Assembly: GCA_025267735.1 (NCBI GenBank)
Contig: CM046294.1
Coordinates: 42,531,570 to 42,595,569, forward strand
Direction: 5' to 3'
Length of the DNA stretch: 64,000 nucleotides
Source: Mactra quadrangularis
Taxonomy: Eukaryota > Mollusca > Bivalvia > Venerida > Mactridae
The notes under the pieces are model-generated. The model made no database searches, was not told where the DNA came from, and saw only the letters and a list, made by a program, of their open reading frames with translations. Below, in pieces: positions 1 to 12,450 of the stretch (positions within the stretch are counted from its first letter, which is position 1; every line of letters starts with the position of its first letter). Position numbers and translations under genes: made by a program.

Positions 1-654
1 CTTAATATCATACAAATTGTGTAGAACTGCGTGTATCTTTTGAAAATCATATCATAGTTATGCTCATTATCCGTCTGACTTTGAAATGCTAATTATATGA
101 AACTGAGTTACGAAGATTTTTTTTCGTAAGAATTTTTGTGAAAAGCACCACTGATCATCTATTATAATGTTTTGCTAGACCACTTGGCATTAATGACATG
201 ATTTATTTAGTACAGAACAGAACATATCTTTTATTTCGTCACAGTAAAAATAGTAAAAACATGTCAACAAATTATAACATAAATGCATGAATACAACATG
301 ACGGTACAATTTCAAAAGTTAAGGATTGATTTTTTATAAAATTAAAGATAATAAATGCAAGTTTCAGGATTGTCAAGTGTGGGGGATGGTGGTGCATAAA
401 ATACAAAAACTCTTTAAGGGTAAAAGCAAAATACTATTGTCCTACATTTGTGCGACTGTTTAAAATGTAGAGCAATAAGATCAGTGTATTGGAGTGAGTG
501 TGTACTCCTATTTTGTCGAATGTATACACCAAGTATATCGTGCGTTAATCACGGGTTTTTCGTTACAAAACATAATATTTACTGCAGTACATATAATTGG
601 TCTTATATAAAGGAAAACAACACGATCAAATGCAATTTATGATCCGATATTTTG
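1..654. other. AT-rich sequence, no gene seen
   Basis: No convincing exon, RNA gene or repeat boundary is visible. The one short open frame here (448-642) has no start context, homologue or coding character that I can recognise. Confidence 0.5.
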
Positions 655-2789
655 TTCCACTGGAAAGTGACCAGGGACTAACCTTAGTGCTGTTCGCAAA
701 CGCAGACATACAACGAAGTATTGTATCAGCATGTTGTGATTGTTTCAATTATATCCTTATACTAACATAATGTAATAAAAGCGTGCAGACATCCAATTTG
801 AGGAGTCAATCATCTACAATGCTATTCCAATAATGCCCGATGATTACTTCTTCAAAACAAAAAAATATATTGAAACAGGACAATGGTCCCTTGTGATAAG
901 TATACCGTCTATATTGTATTACAACAACATGTTGGCGGAAGGATACACCTTGTCTGATTTTTCTTACATCAGGGGCTATTTTCTCTTGAAAGTAGTCCAA
1001 GAATGTTTAAGAAACCAAAGTAATTGTGGCGGATGTCCAGATTCAAGAAAGAGATTGAGTATTTAAGCTTTGGACTAATAGCGGAAATTAATTCCGGTGA
1101 ATCAAATGATTACTGATGCAGTTGGCATTTATACTCGTCTGATATGGAAATGTCGATGGTATTTGATGTATTATTCGCAACATCATGTCAAAAAAGCAGT
1201 CTATGAGGAAATATTAAGACGTGATATACATCGCAAATGATTAATTCCTTTTCTGTGATGCTTATGGACAATCACATATAATCGTGTTCCTTTAAAGGTT
1301 TTGTAATACGAAAGCAATAGCTAATACAGTAAAGTTTCAGTACTAAAGGTACTTCAGTTTTTGGCAAAATATTTAGCAATATTTAAACTCCAAATGCTTG
1401 ATATGGCGATATTTATTTCCGTATTTATAGTGCAATCGATTTTGATAGTCCTTATGGTGGAAATTCAATGTAGTAAATCGCTGGGTTGACTTAGACATAG
1501 CAGATAGCTTGACTTGTGTGTAATTATCAAAGGATTTAACGGCGTCAAATTCAAAGGCTATGCAAAAGTCAAAGCGTCAGATAATAAAATAATGGTATAC
1601 TCATTTATCTGCACTTCCCAAAACGCCTACAAATGTAAATGTCATTCGATACAAAGTAACTACATTTCCTAACTGACTTTTCCTTAATTACGCGATGGGT
1701 ATCTAATTGTGTGTCGGTTAGCTAAAACACGGAAGAAGAGGAAGCAATCGTAGTATTATACAAGTATCGTAAGATGAATCTTTTGGTAAGATTTCTTAAT
1801 TTCTTGTGGAAAGAAGTTTTATGACATGTCATAATTAAGCAGCAAATGCAGTATATATGTGTATCTGATTACTAAATAGATTTCATTCATGAACGCGATA
1901 ACGCAAATAAGCATTCCATTTCATCGAAATTGCAGAAAAAATAAATAATTATCTTATTGCACTATTTGCGATTTTAATACCTTTAATATAGATTGATTTC
2001 ATACGTTAAATAGTAAAAGCAGTACTATCATAAACATGTAGAACTATTTCATCACTTTTTTTAATTCTAAATAGATGCATTATCTTGAAACAAAACTGAA
2101 ACATCTGCTATGTAATCTAACGAAATATAAGTTAAGTGTTGCTGAGCTGATACAATTTTGTAAATATCTGGCTTTTATTTGATAGAAACTTTCTGAAATA
2201 ATTTTATGGCATCGCATATTAATTAATCAAGCTCCAAATTAGTCAATTTTCAATTTGTTAATTAAAATTATATAATCAATTCGTTTGAAATTCGATCTCT
2301 ATGTCGTTTTCACCATCGGGTTATGACATCATAGTAACATTAGATAAAACCTCAAAGCCTTCGATATTTATATTTCTGTGTTTACATTACAAAGTACCAA
2401 ATTTATCAAGGCGTATTTTGTTCTTAAATTTATTAATTAGTTTTAAATACAAATCGCTGAACAGGTGTAAAACGATAACATACTCGTAAAAATCAAATTG
2501 AAATAGAAACTTATCTCAGTTTGTTGAAGAGGGTATGGAGTTTAGATTAAATGATTTACATTTTTCATAGGACCGTGAGTGGGACAACATACCGCCACCA
2601 TTTGACTGAACAAGTGTTGAAAAGGGGCGTATAGCATTATATTTACAATAATATATCACAAACATTACATAAACTAGGCGTTATTTTCAAAAGTGCATTA
2701 TGTACACTGTCAACTTTATACATTGATATGTCAGTAAAATTTGTTTAATCCAACTTAACTTTTAAATGGTTCTACTGTTTCACTATCAC
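655..2789 (+). repeat. 2.1-kb tandem unit, copy A
   Basis: First of three head-to-tail copies of a ~2.1 kb sequence. Shared landmarks recur in order in each copy: AGCATGTTGTGATT near 730, 2855 and 4942; GATGATTACTTCTTCAAA near 839, 2961 and 5052; TTTGGACTAATAGCGGAAAT near 1070, 3145 and 5234; TCACCATCGGGTT near 2310, 4400 and 6485. Copy A is the most diverged and has a replaced segment around 880-940. The spacing is 2122 bp (A to B) and 2090 bp (B to C). Confidence 0.85.
833..1066 (+). pseudogene. Decayed small ORF in tandem unit A
   Basis: A 77-residue open frame that ends in the same reading as the ORF of copy C (…SNCGGCPDSRK…). The upstream start used in copies B and C (ATGCGTTCAGAC) reads AAAGCGTGCAGAC here, so that start is lost. 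The middle is replaced by unrelated sequence (residues ~14-30). I do not recognise the protein. It is either a relic exon or a chance frame carried by the repeat. Confidence 0.3.
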
Positions 2790-4880
2790 TGTCTCCTTTG
2801 TGAAGTAAACAGGGGACTAACCTTTGCAGACATGTTACGAAATTTTGTATAAGCATGTTGTGATTGTTTCAATTATATCGTTATACTAACGTAATGCAAG
2901 AATGCGTTCAGACATCCAGTTTGAGCAATCAATCATCTACAATGCTATTTCAATAATGTCCGATGATTACTTCTTCAAACATAAGAAAATTGAAAAAGGA
3001 CTAAGAAGGTTTGCGGAAGGATACATCTTGCTTGATGTTTCATACATCAGGAGCTATTTTCTCTTGAATTTAGTCAAAAAATTGTTAAGAACCAAAGTAA
3101 TAATGGCGGATGTCCAGATTTAAGAAAGAGAGTTAGTCTTTAAGCTTTGGACTAATAGCGGAAATTAATTCCTGTGAATCAAATGATTACTGATGCAGTT
3201 GGCATTTATACTCGTCTGATATGGAAATTTCGATGGTATTTGATGTATTATTTGCAACATCATGTCAATATGGCAGTCAATGACGAAATAAAAAGTCGTG
3301 ATATGCATCGCAAATGTTTAATTCCTTGTCTGTGATGCTTATTGGCAAACACATATAATTGTCGTTCTTTAAAGATATTCGTATTACGAAAGCAATAGCC
3401 AATACCGTAAAAAGTTTCACTACCAAAGGTACTTCAGTTTTTGCAAAATATTTGGAGATATTTAAACTCCAAATGCTTGATATGGCGAGATCTATTTCCG
3501 TATTTTTAGTGCAATCGATTTTGATGGTCCTTATGGTGGAACTTCAATGTAGTAAATCGCTGGCTTGACTTAGACATAGCAGATAGCTTGACTTGTGTGT
3601 AATTATCAAAGGATTTAACGGCGTCAAATTCAAAGGCTATGCAAAAGTCAAAACGTCAGATAATGAACTAATGGTATATTTATGTATCTGTGCGCCTAAA
3701 AACGCCTACAAATGTAGAGGTGTTCTGTTTCAAAGTAGCTACAACTCTTAACTGACTTTTCTTTAATTACATGATCGGTTTCTTAATTTGTGTAGATTTG
3801 CTAAAATACCGAAGAAAAGGAATTGTAGTAATAAACAAGTATCGTTATATGCATCTGTCGGTATGTTTCTTACTTTTGTGGAAAAAAGTCTTATTGTTGG
3901 TCTTATATTGTTCAGAATTATGAAGCAAATGCAAAATTTATTGTATCTGATTATTTAATGCATTTCATTACTGAACGCGAATATGCAAATAAGCATTTCA
4001 TTTTATCGAATTTGCAGAAGAAGAAAAAACAAATTAATTATTTTATTGCACTATCAGTGATTTTAATACATTTAATGTTGATTGATTTCATACGTTAAAT
4101 AGTAGAAGCAGAAATATCATAAAATGCAGAAACTTTTCATCACTTTATTTAAATTCTAAAATAGTTCCATTATCTTGATACAAAACTGAAACATCTGCTC
4201 TGTAATCTAACGAAATATAAGTTAACTGTTGCTGAGCTGATACGATTTTGTGAAATTCTGGTTTTTATCTGATAGAAAATTTCTATAATAATTTTATGGC
4301 ATCGCATATTAATGAATCAAGCTCCAAATTAGACAATGTTAAATTTGTTTATTAAAATTATGCAATCAATTCGTTTGAAAATCGTTCTTTATGCTGTTTT
4401 CACCATCGGGTTTTGACATATAGTAACATTAGAAGAAACATTAAAGCATTCGATGTTTATTTTTCTGTGTTTACATTACAAAGTACCAAATTTATCAAGG
4501 CGTATTTTGTTCTTAAATTTATTAATTAGTTTTTAATACAAATCGCTGAACAGGTGTAAAACGATAACATACTCGTAAAAATCAAATTAAAATAGAAACT
4601 TATCTCAGTTTGTTGAAGAGGGTATGGAGTTTATATTAAATGATTCAACTCTTTCATAGGACCGTGAGTGGGACAACATTCCGCCACTATTTGACTGAAC
4701 AAGGGTTGAAAAGGGGCGTATAGCATTATATTTACAATTATATATCACTAACATTACATAAACTATTCATAATTTTAAAAAGTGCATTATGTACACTGTC
4801 AACTTTATACATTGATATGTCAGTAAAAATAGGTTTATCCAACTAAACTATTAAATGGTTCTACTGTTTCACCATCACTG
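2790..4880 (+). repeat. 2.1-kb tandem unit, copy B
   Basis: Second copy of the unit, closer by eye to copy C than to copy A. It contains a small ORF at 2902-3123 and a second open segment at 3359-3568 that is disrupted in both other copies. No terminal inverted repeat or target duplication was found at the junctions, so it looks like a tandem genomic duplication rather than a transposon. Confidence 0.85.
2902..3123 (+). pseudogene. Small ORF in tandem unit B, frameshifted
   Basis: The 73-residue frame is collinear with copy C through …SYIRSYFLLNLV…. It then loses one base in the run AAGAACC (copy C has AAGAAACC), so the Cys-containing tail of copies A and C is replaced by a different C-terminus. 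Unrecognised. Confidence 0.3.
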
Positions 4881-6990
4881 TCTCCTTTGTGAAGTGAACA
4901 GAAGACTAACCTTTGTAGACATGTTACGAAATTGTGTATAAGCATGTTGTGATTCTTTCAATTATATCGTTATACTAACGTAATGCAATAATGCGTTCAG
5001 ACATTCAATTTGAGGAGTCAATCATCTACAACGCTATTCCAATAATGTCCGATGATTACTTCTTCAAACATAAGAAAATTGAAAAAGGACTGAAAAAGTT
5101 TGCGAAAGGATACATCTTGCTTGATTTTTCATACATCAGGAACTATTTTCTCTTGAATTTAGTCCAAACATTGTTAAGAAACCAAAGTAATTGTGCCGGA
5201 TGTCCAGATTCAAGAAAGATATTTAGTCTTTAAGCTTTGGACTAATAGCGGAAATTAATTCCGGTGAATCAAATAATAACTAATGCAGTTGGCATTTATC
5301 CTCGTCTGATATCGAAATTTCGATGGTATTTGATGTATTATTCGCAACATCATGTCAATATGGCAGTCAATGACGAAATAATAAGTCGTGATATGCATCG
5401 CAAATGATTAATTCCTTTTCTCTGATGATTATTGGCTAACACATACAATTGTTGTTCTTTAAAGATATTCGTATTACGAAAGCAATAGCTAATACAGAAA
5501 AGTTTCACTACCAAAGGTACTTTAGTTTTTGCAAAATATTTGGCGATAATTACTCTCCAAATGCTTAATATGGCGAGATCTATTTCCGTATTTTAGTGTA
5601 ATCATTTTTTATAGTCCTTATGGTGGAACTTCAATGTAGTAAATCGCTGGCTTGACTTAGACATAGCAAATAGCTTGACTTGTGTGTAATTATCAACGGA
5701 TTTAACGGCGTGGAATCCAAAGGTTATGCAAAAGTCAAAAAGTCAGATAATGAACTAATGGTATATTTATGTATCTGTGCGCCTAAAAACGCCAACAAAT
5801 GTGAAGGTGTTCTGGTTCAAAGTAGCTACAACTCGTAACTGACTTTTTTTAATTACGGTATCTTAATTTGTGTTGATTTGTTAAAATACCGAAGAAAATG
5901 ATGTAATTGTAGTAATTAACAAGTATCTTTATACGCATCTATCGGTATGTTTCTTACTTTTGTGGAAAACAAGTTTTATATATTGTTCAGAATTATGAAG
6001 GAAATGCAAAATTTATTGTATCTGAATACTTAATGCATTTCATTAATGAACACGATTATGCAAATAAGCATTCCATTTCATCAAATTTGCAGAAGAAAAA
6101 AAAACAAATTAATTTTTTATTGCACTATCAGTGATTTTAATACCTTTAATGTTGAATGATTTCATACGTTAAATAGTGGAAGCAGTACTATCATAAAATG
6201 TAGAAACTATTTCATCACTTTACATTGTATTTCAATTCTAAAATAGTTGCATTATCTTGAAACAAAACTGAAACATCTGCTATGTAATCTAACAAAATAT
6301 AAGTTAAGTGTTGCTGAGCTGATACGATTTTGTGAATATGTGGTTTTTATTTGATTTGAAAATTTCTAAAATAATTTTATGGCATCGCATATTAAATGAA
6401 TCAAACTCAAAATTAGAAACGATTCAATTTGTTAATTAAAAATATGTCATTAATTCACTTCAAAATCGTTATCATAGTTGTTTTCACCATCGGGTTATGA
6501 CATTAGGAAAACCCTCAAAATATTTGATGTTTAAATTTCTGTGTTTGAATTACTAAGTACTCAATTAAGAAAAGCTTATTTTGTTCCTACGTTTACTAAT
6601 TGGTTTTTGATATAAACTGCAGAATTAGAACAGGTGTAAAACGATAAAATACTCGTAAAAATCAAATTGAAAAAAAAAGCCTGATATCAGTTACAGTTGG
6701 AGAGGGTGTTTGAACTATATGCATATTTCAAGGTTTAAAGTTTGTGTATAGGTGTCTAGATCTTTACTAAGACCGTCAGAATGACGACTGATTTCCGCTA
6801 TATATGACTGAACAAGTGTTGAGGCGCGACATAGAGCACCATGTATTAAAGATAATGCCTCAAACATTACATAAATCACTCTGTCTTAGTAACAGTGCAT
6901 TATGTTTGTTGTAAATTGTGTATATATCGTATTGATATGTCAAAAGAATATATTTAAAATAACTAACCTATCAAATTGTTATGTATTGGT
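4881..6990 (+). repeat. 2.1-kb tandem unit, copy C
   Basis: Third copy, starting at TCCTTTGTGAAG and fading out around 6990, where the similarity to the end of copy B becomes patchy. It carries the only undisturbed version of the small ORF (4991-5233). Confidence 0.8.
4991..5233 (+). CDS. Hypothetical 80-aa ORF in tandem unit C
   Basis: Open frame of 80 residues beginning MRSDIQFEESIIYN and ending in SNCAGCPDSRK plus five residues. It is rich in charged and aromatic residues, has no signal peptide, and shows one CxxC-like pair (CAGC). The frame is partly kept in the two older copies, which weakly suggests a former exon. No splice signals flank it clearly and I cannot name a family. It may be non-coding. 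Confidence 0.25.
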   Translation: MRSDIQFEESIIYNAIPIMSDDYFFKHKKIEKGLKKFAKGYILLDFSYIRNYFLLNLVQTLLRNQSNCAGCPDSRKIFSL

Positions 6991-8086
6991 TTAAATGACT
7001 GTAAAAGTTATCTTCAAAATAGTGGTTTCATTGTAACCTGTCACGTAACTTTACAAATGCACTGTTTGCATCAACGAGATGTAGTTTTGACAAAACATCT
7101 TCAAATTGTTACAACATTTAGTTATGCAAGCTTCGGGTAGACCTACAGCTTGTAAGATAAGCTGGTACAGTGATTGTAACAAATTCTTGGAGAATTTATC
7201 TGCGCTTATCTCTCCCTTCATAGCTCTTGGCAACAAACGACTTGTACTTTATCTTAAGGTAATTGTTGAATACTAATGAAAGAACTGCTATTGTTGATAA
7301 ATGATGGGAAAATAAAAAAAAACTATATTATATTATGTTTCCTATATGAAAACAATTTTATGGATTACTTCTCACTAATCAGACTAATCATGTTTTTAAT
7401 GCAACAGAACGTGGGTTTTACTTGTAAATGGCAATTAGGAATAACTTATACGTTTTTTTATAAAAAAGGTACAAACAAACAATATCCGATAATTATTCAT
7501 TTTATATCACGATTCGGATTTTGAAGTCACAACGACACGAACTGAACTATAAAGTTCATTTATATGACCAGTTATATTAAATATCAATCTTATTAGATAC
7601 ATGTAACAGTGTAGGTAATCACGTGACCTATATGGTTCCTAACACGGCAAAAAATGACGACCAGATCAAATTTTAGATTTTTTTTCATTCCATGTGTCTA
7701 AAATGTTTATCAAAATGTAGTCCTCTGACTTAGGGTCTATCGTATTAAAACAAGCGGCCATTTCTATATGATTGTGTATTATAAACAAAAACAGAACTAT
7801 AATCTTGTTCTGAAATAGTATTAAGAATTATAACGCTGTAATATAGAAAAAGTATTACATACAGTGCTATTCAAAAGAGTTTGGACAAAGTTCAGCTTTT
7901 TAGAATAAAAACGATTCATATTTATTCAAGAAAAAGAAACAAATAGCCTTCACAGCAATTCCAAAACAAGCTTTAATGAACCCCCATTTAATCGAACATC
8001 TTCCTTTCCGATATTCTTTCCAAACAGGAATTTGTCCAAGGACCAAAATTCTTCTCTACACACGTTGACACCCTGTATTTCTGAAA
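6991..8086. other. Intergenic; one weak exon candidate at 7122-7258 (+)
   Basis: The stretch 7122-7258 reads open on the + strand (ATG at 7124, then QASGRPTACKISWYS…). It is preceded by an acceptor-like ACATTTAG and followed by AAG|GTAATT, a passable donor. Codon content looks more protein-like than its surroundings, but the family is not recognised. Near 7861, ACAGTGCTATTCAAAAGAG resembles one end of a Tc1-type element, without a visible partner end. The rest is featureless AT-rich DNA. Confidence 0.25.
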
Positions 8087-8098
8087 CCCTTGTGTATC

Positions 8099-8387
8099 TT
8101 ATTTATTTATTGGAGTTAACGCCGTGTCAACACAATTTTAGGTCATTTTACGGCGTCCAGCGCACCTAACCTAGCTTTCCTGGACCATTGTCTATAACCA
8201 GTACTCACCAACCCTTCCACAAGGCTAGAAACTTCTCCATATTATCTAATCAATGGAGGAAAATCGACATTTTAGTCAAATTTTCATGGAAGGGTATAAC
8301 CTCCCCGGGTGGGATTCGAACCCGCACCCCCTCGGTCACGAGTATCCAAATCCCGGCGCGCTACCAATTGCGCTATCGACCCGGGTT
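8099..8387 (-). mobile_element. tRNA-derived SINE (family S1), complete, 12-bp TSD
   Basis: Read on the minus strand it starts with a tRNA-like head. The A-box-like part is GCGCAATTGGTAGCGCGCC and the B box is GGTTCGAATCCCACC (on the + strand GGTGGGATTCGAACC). A ~200 bp body follows, ending in the GGCGTTAAC-type tail. Perfect 12-bp direct repeats CCCTTGTGTATC flank it at 8087-8098 and 8388-8399, the hallmark of LINE-mediated insertion. Related copies lie at 9051, 15748, 39418 and 55118. Confidence 0.9.
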
Positions 8388-8440
8388 CCCTTGTGTATCA
8401 ACATATGCTTTTAACTATGATACACCAATAAGCTTTAATG

Positions 8441-8804
8441 AGGGACTATTGTCAGTTATCTTTCCTTGATAAAATCTGAAGCAATCCAATTAGTAAGTAG
8501 GTCCTTACAGTTGGATTCCTCGGAGTTTATCTTTGAAGTCCTATGTAAGGATTATAAAATATTACGTCTAATATTTTTTTTTGTTAATTAAGATATTAAC
8601 AAGACTAATGACAGTTAGATAGTTATTCACCCTTACAATGCTTAGTTTGATTTTCAAACAAATTAGATGATTTTCAAAAAATTTATTTATGATTAATTGT
8701 TGCAAATTGACATTGAAAAGTAAGGGTAAAATTCGAGTAATCCAACTGATTGGACCTACCTATTTGAAGAATATACAAGGGGAAATAACTGTCTATGGAC
8801 TCTT
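8441..8804. mobile_element. MITE of the AGGGACT-TIR family
   Basis: The left end AGGGACTATTGTCAGTTATC and the right end (AAATAACTGTCTATGGACTCTT) are imperfect inverted repeats of ~28 bp. The same ends bound the 3.9 kb element at 18705-22590. The 364-bp interior matches 56940-57230 closely. It appears to be a non-autonomous derivative. Confidence 0.75.
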
Positions 8805-9050
8805 ATTAGAGTATCAAACTTATCATGGTCCGTTTTCTCAAAATTTCATTTATGCAAGAATTTTTGATCGGCACTGTACATAGGACGATACAAACATAAT
8901 TAGGATGATTTACAATAGGTTTTATTTCTGTCTAGTCTATTGAAGATTACCGTGGATGATGTACGGTCAGGAATCAGAAATATAGACCTTATAGGAATCA
9001 ATATGCGTCAGTCTACTTGGTCATAGTTGTGGTTATTGTTATGATATTTT

Positions 9051-9212
9051 AACCCAGATCTGTAGCGCAGTGGGATATCTGTTCTAGTGCCTCGAATGGG
9101 GTACGGGTTCTAACTTACGAATGGTTAGTGAAACAATACCCAGAAAAGCTAGGTTAGGTGCTCTAGACGCCGAAAAATATCGAACATGTGTTGACACGGC
9201 GTGAAACCAAGT
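9051..9212 (+). mobile_element. SINE S1, internally deleted copy
   Basis: It has the head GTAGCGCAGTGGGATATC, a mutated B box (GGGTTCTAACTTACG), and then directly the distal body AAGCTAGGTTAGGTGC and tail GACACGGCGTGAAACC. The central ~100 bp present in the other S1 copies is missing. Confidence 0.8.
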
Positions 9213-9538
9213 ATAAATATATGTTCTGACATTTCAATGCTACTTTACTGTAATAACATGTGAACAAAATAAAATAAAAATCACAAACATACTAAAATCA
9301 TCATAGTTGTACATCATTGTGTACTTAGGCAAACTGAATAGATTATGATAATAAATGAAAAGTAACCAAAATGCAACGACATCATCTAACGGGGTAGGAT
9401 TTTATGCATAAAGTCAACATATTTTACAATTGTATGTCGATTTACACTTATTTTGGTGTTACAAGAATACCACTTTACTGTTTCAGAATGTTTCTATATA
9501 ATTTGGGGTCTTTCCGAAAAGTTGATTATTCTGATTAG

Positions 9539-9830
9539 CTGCCCGGTAGCTCAGTTGGTGGCACACTAGTCTATTGATCGAGGGGTGAGGGGTTTGATTT
9601 CCGGTTTTTCTGTGGTTTGGCCATGGAACGATTTATACAGCCATACTCTCACCTACCATTGATTCTAAAGCTTGAAGGGCAGTCGTCAATAAATGACGAA
9701 AGTATGTGCCTAGTAACTGGTTAACAGATACATCCAGAGATTAAGCCTTTCAAGGAACAGTCAGTAGGTTGACCGGTCGCCGTGATATGACCAATACGCT
9801 GTTTTGCTACGACGTGAAGCTCAACATTAA
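9539..9830 (+). mobile_element. tRNA-derived SINE (family S2)
   Basis: tRNA-like head CCGGTAGCTCAGTTGGTGGC with a degraded B box (GGGTTTGATTTCC). The body contains GACGAAAGTATGTGCC and the tail GTCGCCGTGATATGACC … GCTACGACGTGAAG. S2 is distinct from S1 in its body. Other S2 copies lie at 33978, 37045, 37246, 41098, 46003, 49095, 49303 and 56583. Confidence 0.8.
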
Positions 9831-11310
9831 ACATGTCCAACTTTTAGTCCCATACATAATCCCAAGTCGATATCCGATTTTCAATAAAGAAAAGTATAGG
9901 GGGAAAATTCTTTGAACGGTCATAACTCTTTTATTTTTAAAGATATCAATTTTGTGCAAATGATGCAAAAAAGTTTAAACTGTATTCTTTCATTTGATTG
10001 TTTTTAATTTTTTGTAAAATTGTAAAGTTTTGGTCCCTTTTAAGGTTTTATTTGATTACTCACGTTACTATAAACAAAGAAGGGAAATAAATACCCATGC
10101 TAATATAAGTTGAAAAATAAAGCCTTTCGAGTTCTTTGATCAAATTTGTGCAAATGACATGAAAACGTCGTATGTTTCTAGTTTTCGGAGCACTTTTTAA
10201 ATTTAAAATATCTTAATGAAGTTTTGGTCCCATTTGCACTTTTTTCAAAAAGTTTTGCATTTTTAAGTATTTTTTTCTTAAATTTATAGTGTGCGCTATC
10301 GGATTTATGGACCCCTGGTGGGATTGTATAATACACTGTGCATAGCAAGGCACAGCGGGTACACTTTTATGACAGGATTACCTTCCTGTCTCTGATTTAT
10401 TGATAACTATTTGTACATATACATGTAGTTGTATCTGTCAAATGATGTTGTAATAAAGGTTCTGAAATAATTATAATGAAAGTGTTAAGATTCTAGGCAG
10501 GTTAGAAAATACATAAATGTTATTTATCTATTCATTAATAGAATTATTGTTCGGGAAGATTTACTCGACTATACGTATTGCTAAAAACAGTATCATAAAC
10601 ATATTACAAATGTACTTTATTCTTGCGGCATAAGGATAAATGATAGACATCAATTGTTTTTTTAGTTTACCTCTACAATTATATTAATTAAAACGTTAAT
10701 TAATTGAAAACGTTTTATTTACTAGTTTACAAATAATTGTAGAACGATTGTATTAAAAAGTTGAAATATTAAAATAAATAAAACAGTTGTACAAATTAAT
10801 GCATGGGCATTTTAGTCCAAGTAAAATAAAGCGGGTTAACGATAACAATGATTTTTGAATATTGTTTTAAAACTATTCATTTAAATTTAAAGCTTTTATA
10901 ACAATAAATATAAAGCATATCTAAATTAACAGATGGGCAATTAATGAATTCAAATGGTAGATGAGTACATAATTATCATATCTAACATAATTTGACCATC
11001 GAAAAATCATTTCAATCATCATTCGGGTTTTATCTGACTGTATTGTATACAAAATGTCACCTTAAAGTTGTGAAACATTTATCTGTTAATTTACACTTGT
11101 TGCACAATGGACAATATAAAACATTTGTCTACAACGGATTTAATTAATCCCCTATTATCATATGACTTGAAATCGTGACCTATATGATCATTATCTTATC
11201 TCATCGATCACAACATGGGGTCACGCCTTGTAGATTATATCATCGCAAAACAGACGTATATACGATCAGAGCTATATGGCTGTATCATAAAGCGAAAATA
11301 TTGATGGGTC
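9831..11310. other. Intergenic, no gene seen
   Basis: AT-rich sequence. The phrase AGTTTTGGTCCC occurs twice (near 10025 and 10218) in a diffuse internal repeat at 9840-10320, but no boundaries can be set. 10320-11310 shows nothing recognisable. Confidence 0.4.
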
Positions 11311-11570
11311 TAAAAGTTGGGTATGTGTGCTTATTCACAGATTTCAACTGAAATATCAACTTTTTCAACATTGAATGGAAATATTTTTGGAAGCAGGAAA
11401 GCGTATGTCACGGTTTAGACACTTTTAGTGCAATTTTGAGACTTGTATCGTATATTTCTTGCAACATACAGGTCAGTTTGTCTTAAAATATTAAGATTTT
11501 TTTACACAATAATAGACACTGAAAGGTATTTTAAAGTTAAAAAAACAAATTTGTGAACAAGTACCTTTAA
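11311..11570. mobile_element. MITE, TTAAAGGTAC-TIR family, copy 1
   Basis: The right end GAACAAGTACCTTTAA and the degraded left end around TTATTCACAGATTT are inverted repeats. The interior matches 11790-12450 (for example TGGAAATATTTTTG and TGAAAGGTATTTT). It is uninterrupted, so it serves as the empty-site reference for the nested copy. Confidence 0.7.
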
Positions 11571-11789
11571 AAAGTTGATAGTTTAGTTGAAAACTGTTTA
11601 CGAGCAGTTCTAACGTACGATTGTGTTTTCTCCATTAACTAAGGATTTAATTTCACAGTTAGTGACATGAGTAATTATGTTTCATTCATAACGGGTGGTA
11701 CAGTGTTCTTGGCACTAGGTTTAGACAGTAGATTCCAGGAATATTCCTGGAATAGTAGTCTTCTGTCAGTGCCAAGGTATATTCAACCA

Positions 11790-12450
11790 TTAAAGGTACG
11801 CATTCACAGATTCCAACTTGAATATCAGTAGCGTGTTCAGTTACCGCGAACGTTACAGAACGTTACATAACGATACATTCGGAACTCCTCGGCCATTGGC
11901 TGCGAATAATCTAATATAATACACAAATATGCGATCGTAAAGGCAATGAGTGATGTTTCAAAATTTACGGACTAAAAACGAAACATCACTCAATGCCTAC
12001 ACGATCATATATGTGTTTACTTCAACACCGGTAGTTTCAAAATAGCGTCTAAATATGTCCGAGATCATTCGCAGCGAATGGCCGAGGAGTTCCGAATGTA
12101 TCGTTATGTAACGTTCTGTAACGTTCGCGGTAACTGAACACGCTACAACTTCTTTCGAAAACTACCTAAATTGTATGGAAATATTTTTGATGAAAGAAAT
12201 TAGTGTTTTAATAATGACTATTTTAGTGCAAATGGACTTACAACAAGTAGTAAAAATATACCCCGTACGTCACGGTATAAACAACTTTAGTACATTTTTG
12301 TTTGCAACTTTTATTGTATATTTCTTTGAAATCTATAAATCAATTTGTCTTGAAATAATAAGAACTATGTTTTGAAACAATTACAGACATTGAATGGTAT
12401 TTTGAAAATATAGAAACATCTTATCCAAATCTGTGAACTAGTACCTTTAA
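11790..12450. mobile_element. MITE, TTAAAGGTAC-TIR family, copy 2, with nested insertion
   Basis: The ends TTAAAGGTACGCATTCACAG and CTGTGAACTAGTACCTTTAA are inverted repeats. Compared with copy 1, the interior is split after GAATATCA by the 319-bp element at 11828-12146, then resumes at AACTTCTTTC. Confidence 0.75.
11828..12146. mobile_element. Long-TIR MITE (GTAGCGTGTTCAG family)
   Basis: Near-perfect inverted ends of more than 80 bp, starting GTAGCGTGTTCAGTTACCGC and closing GCGGTAACTGAACACGCTAC. The interior is also palindromic (GCAATGAGTGATGTTT versus AAACATCACTCAATGC). Related copies are 13555-13775 and 25896-26495, with fragments near 24340 and 27415. No clear target duplication beyond 1-2 bp. 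Confidence 0.85.

Noticed and set aside
7051..7236. Minus-strand 61-residue frame
   Set aside because: The + strand of the same segment looks more exon-like, and neither is strong enough for a gene call.
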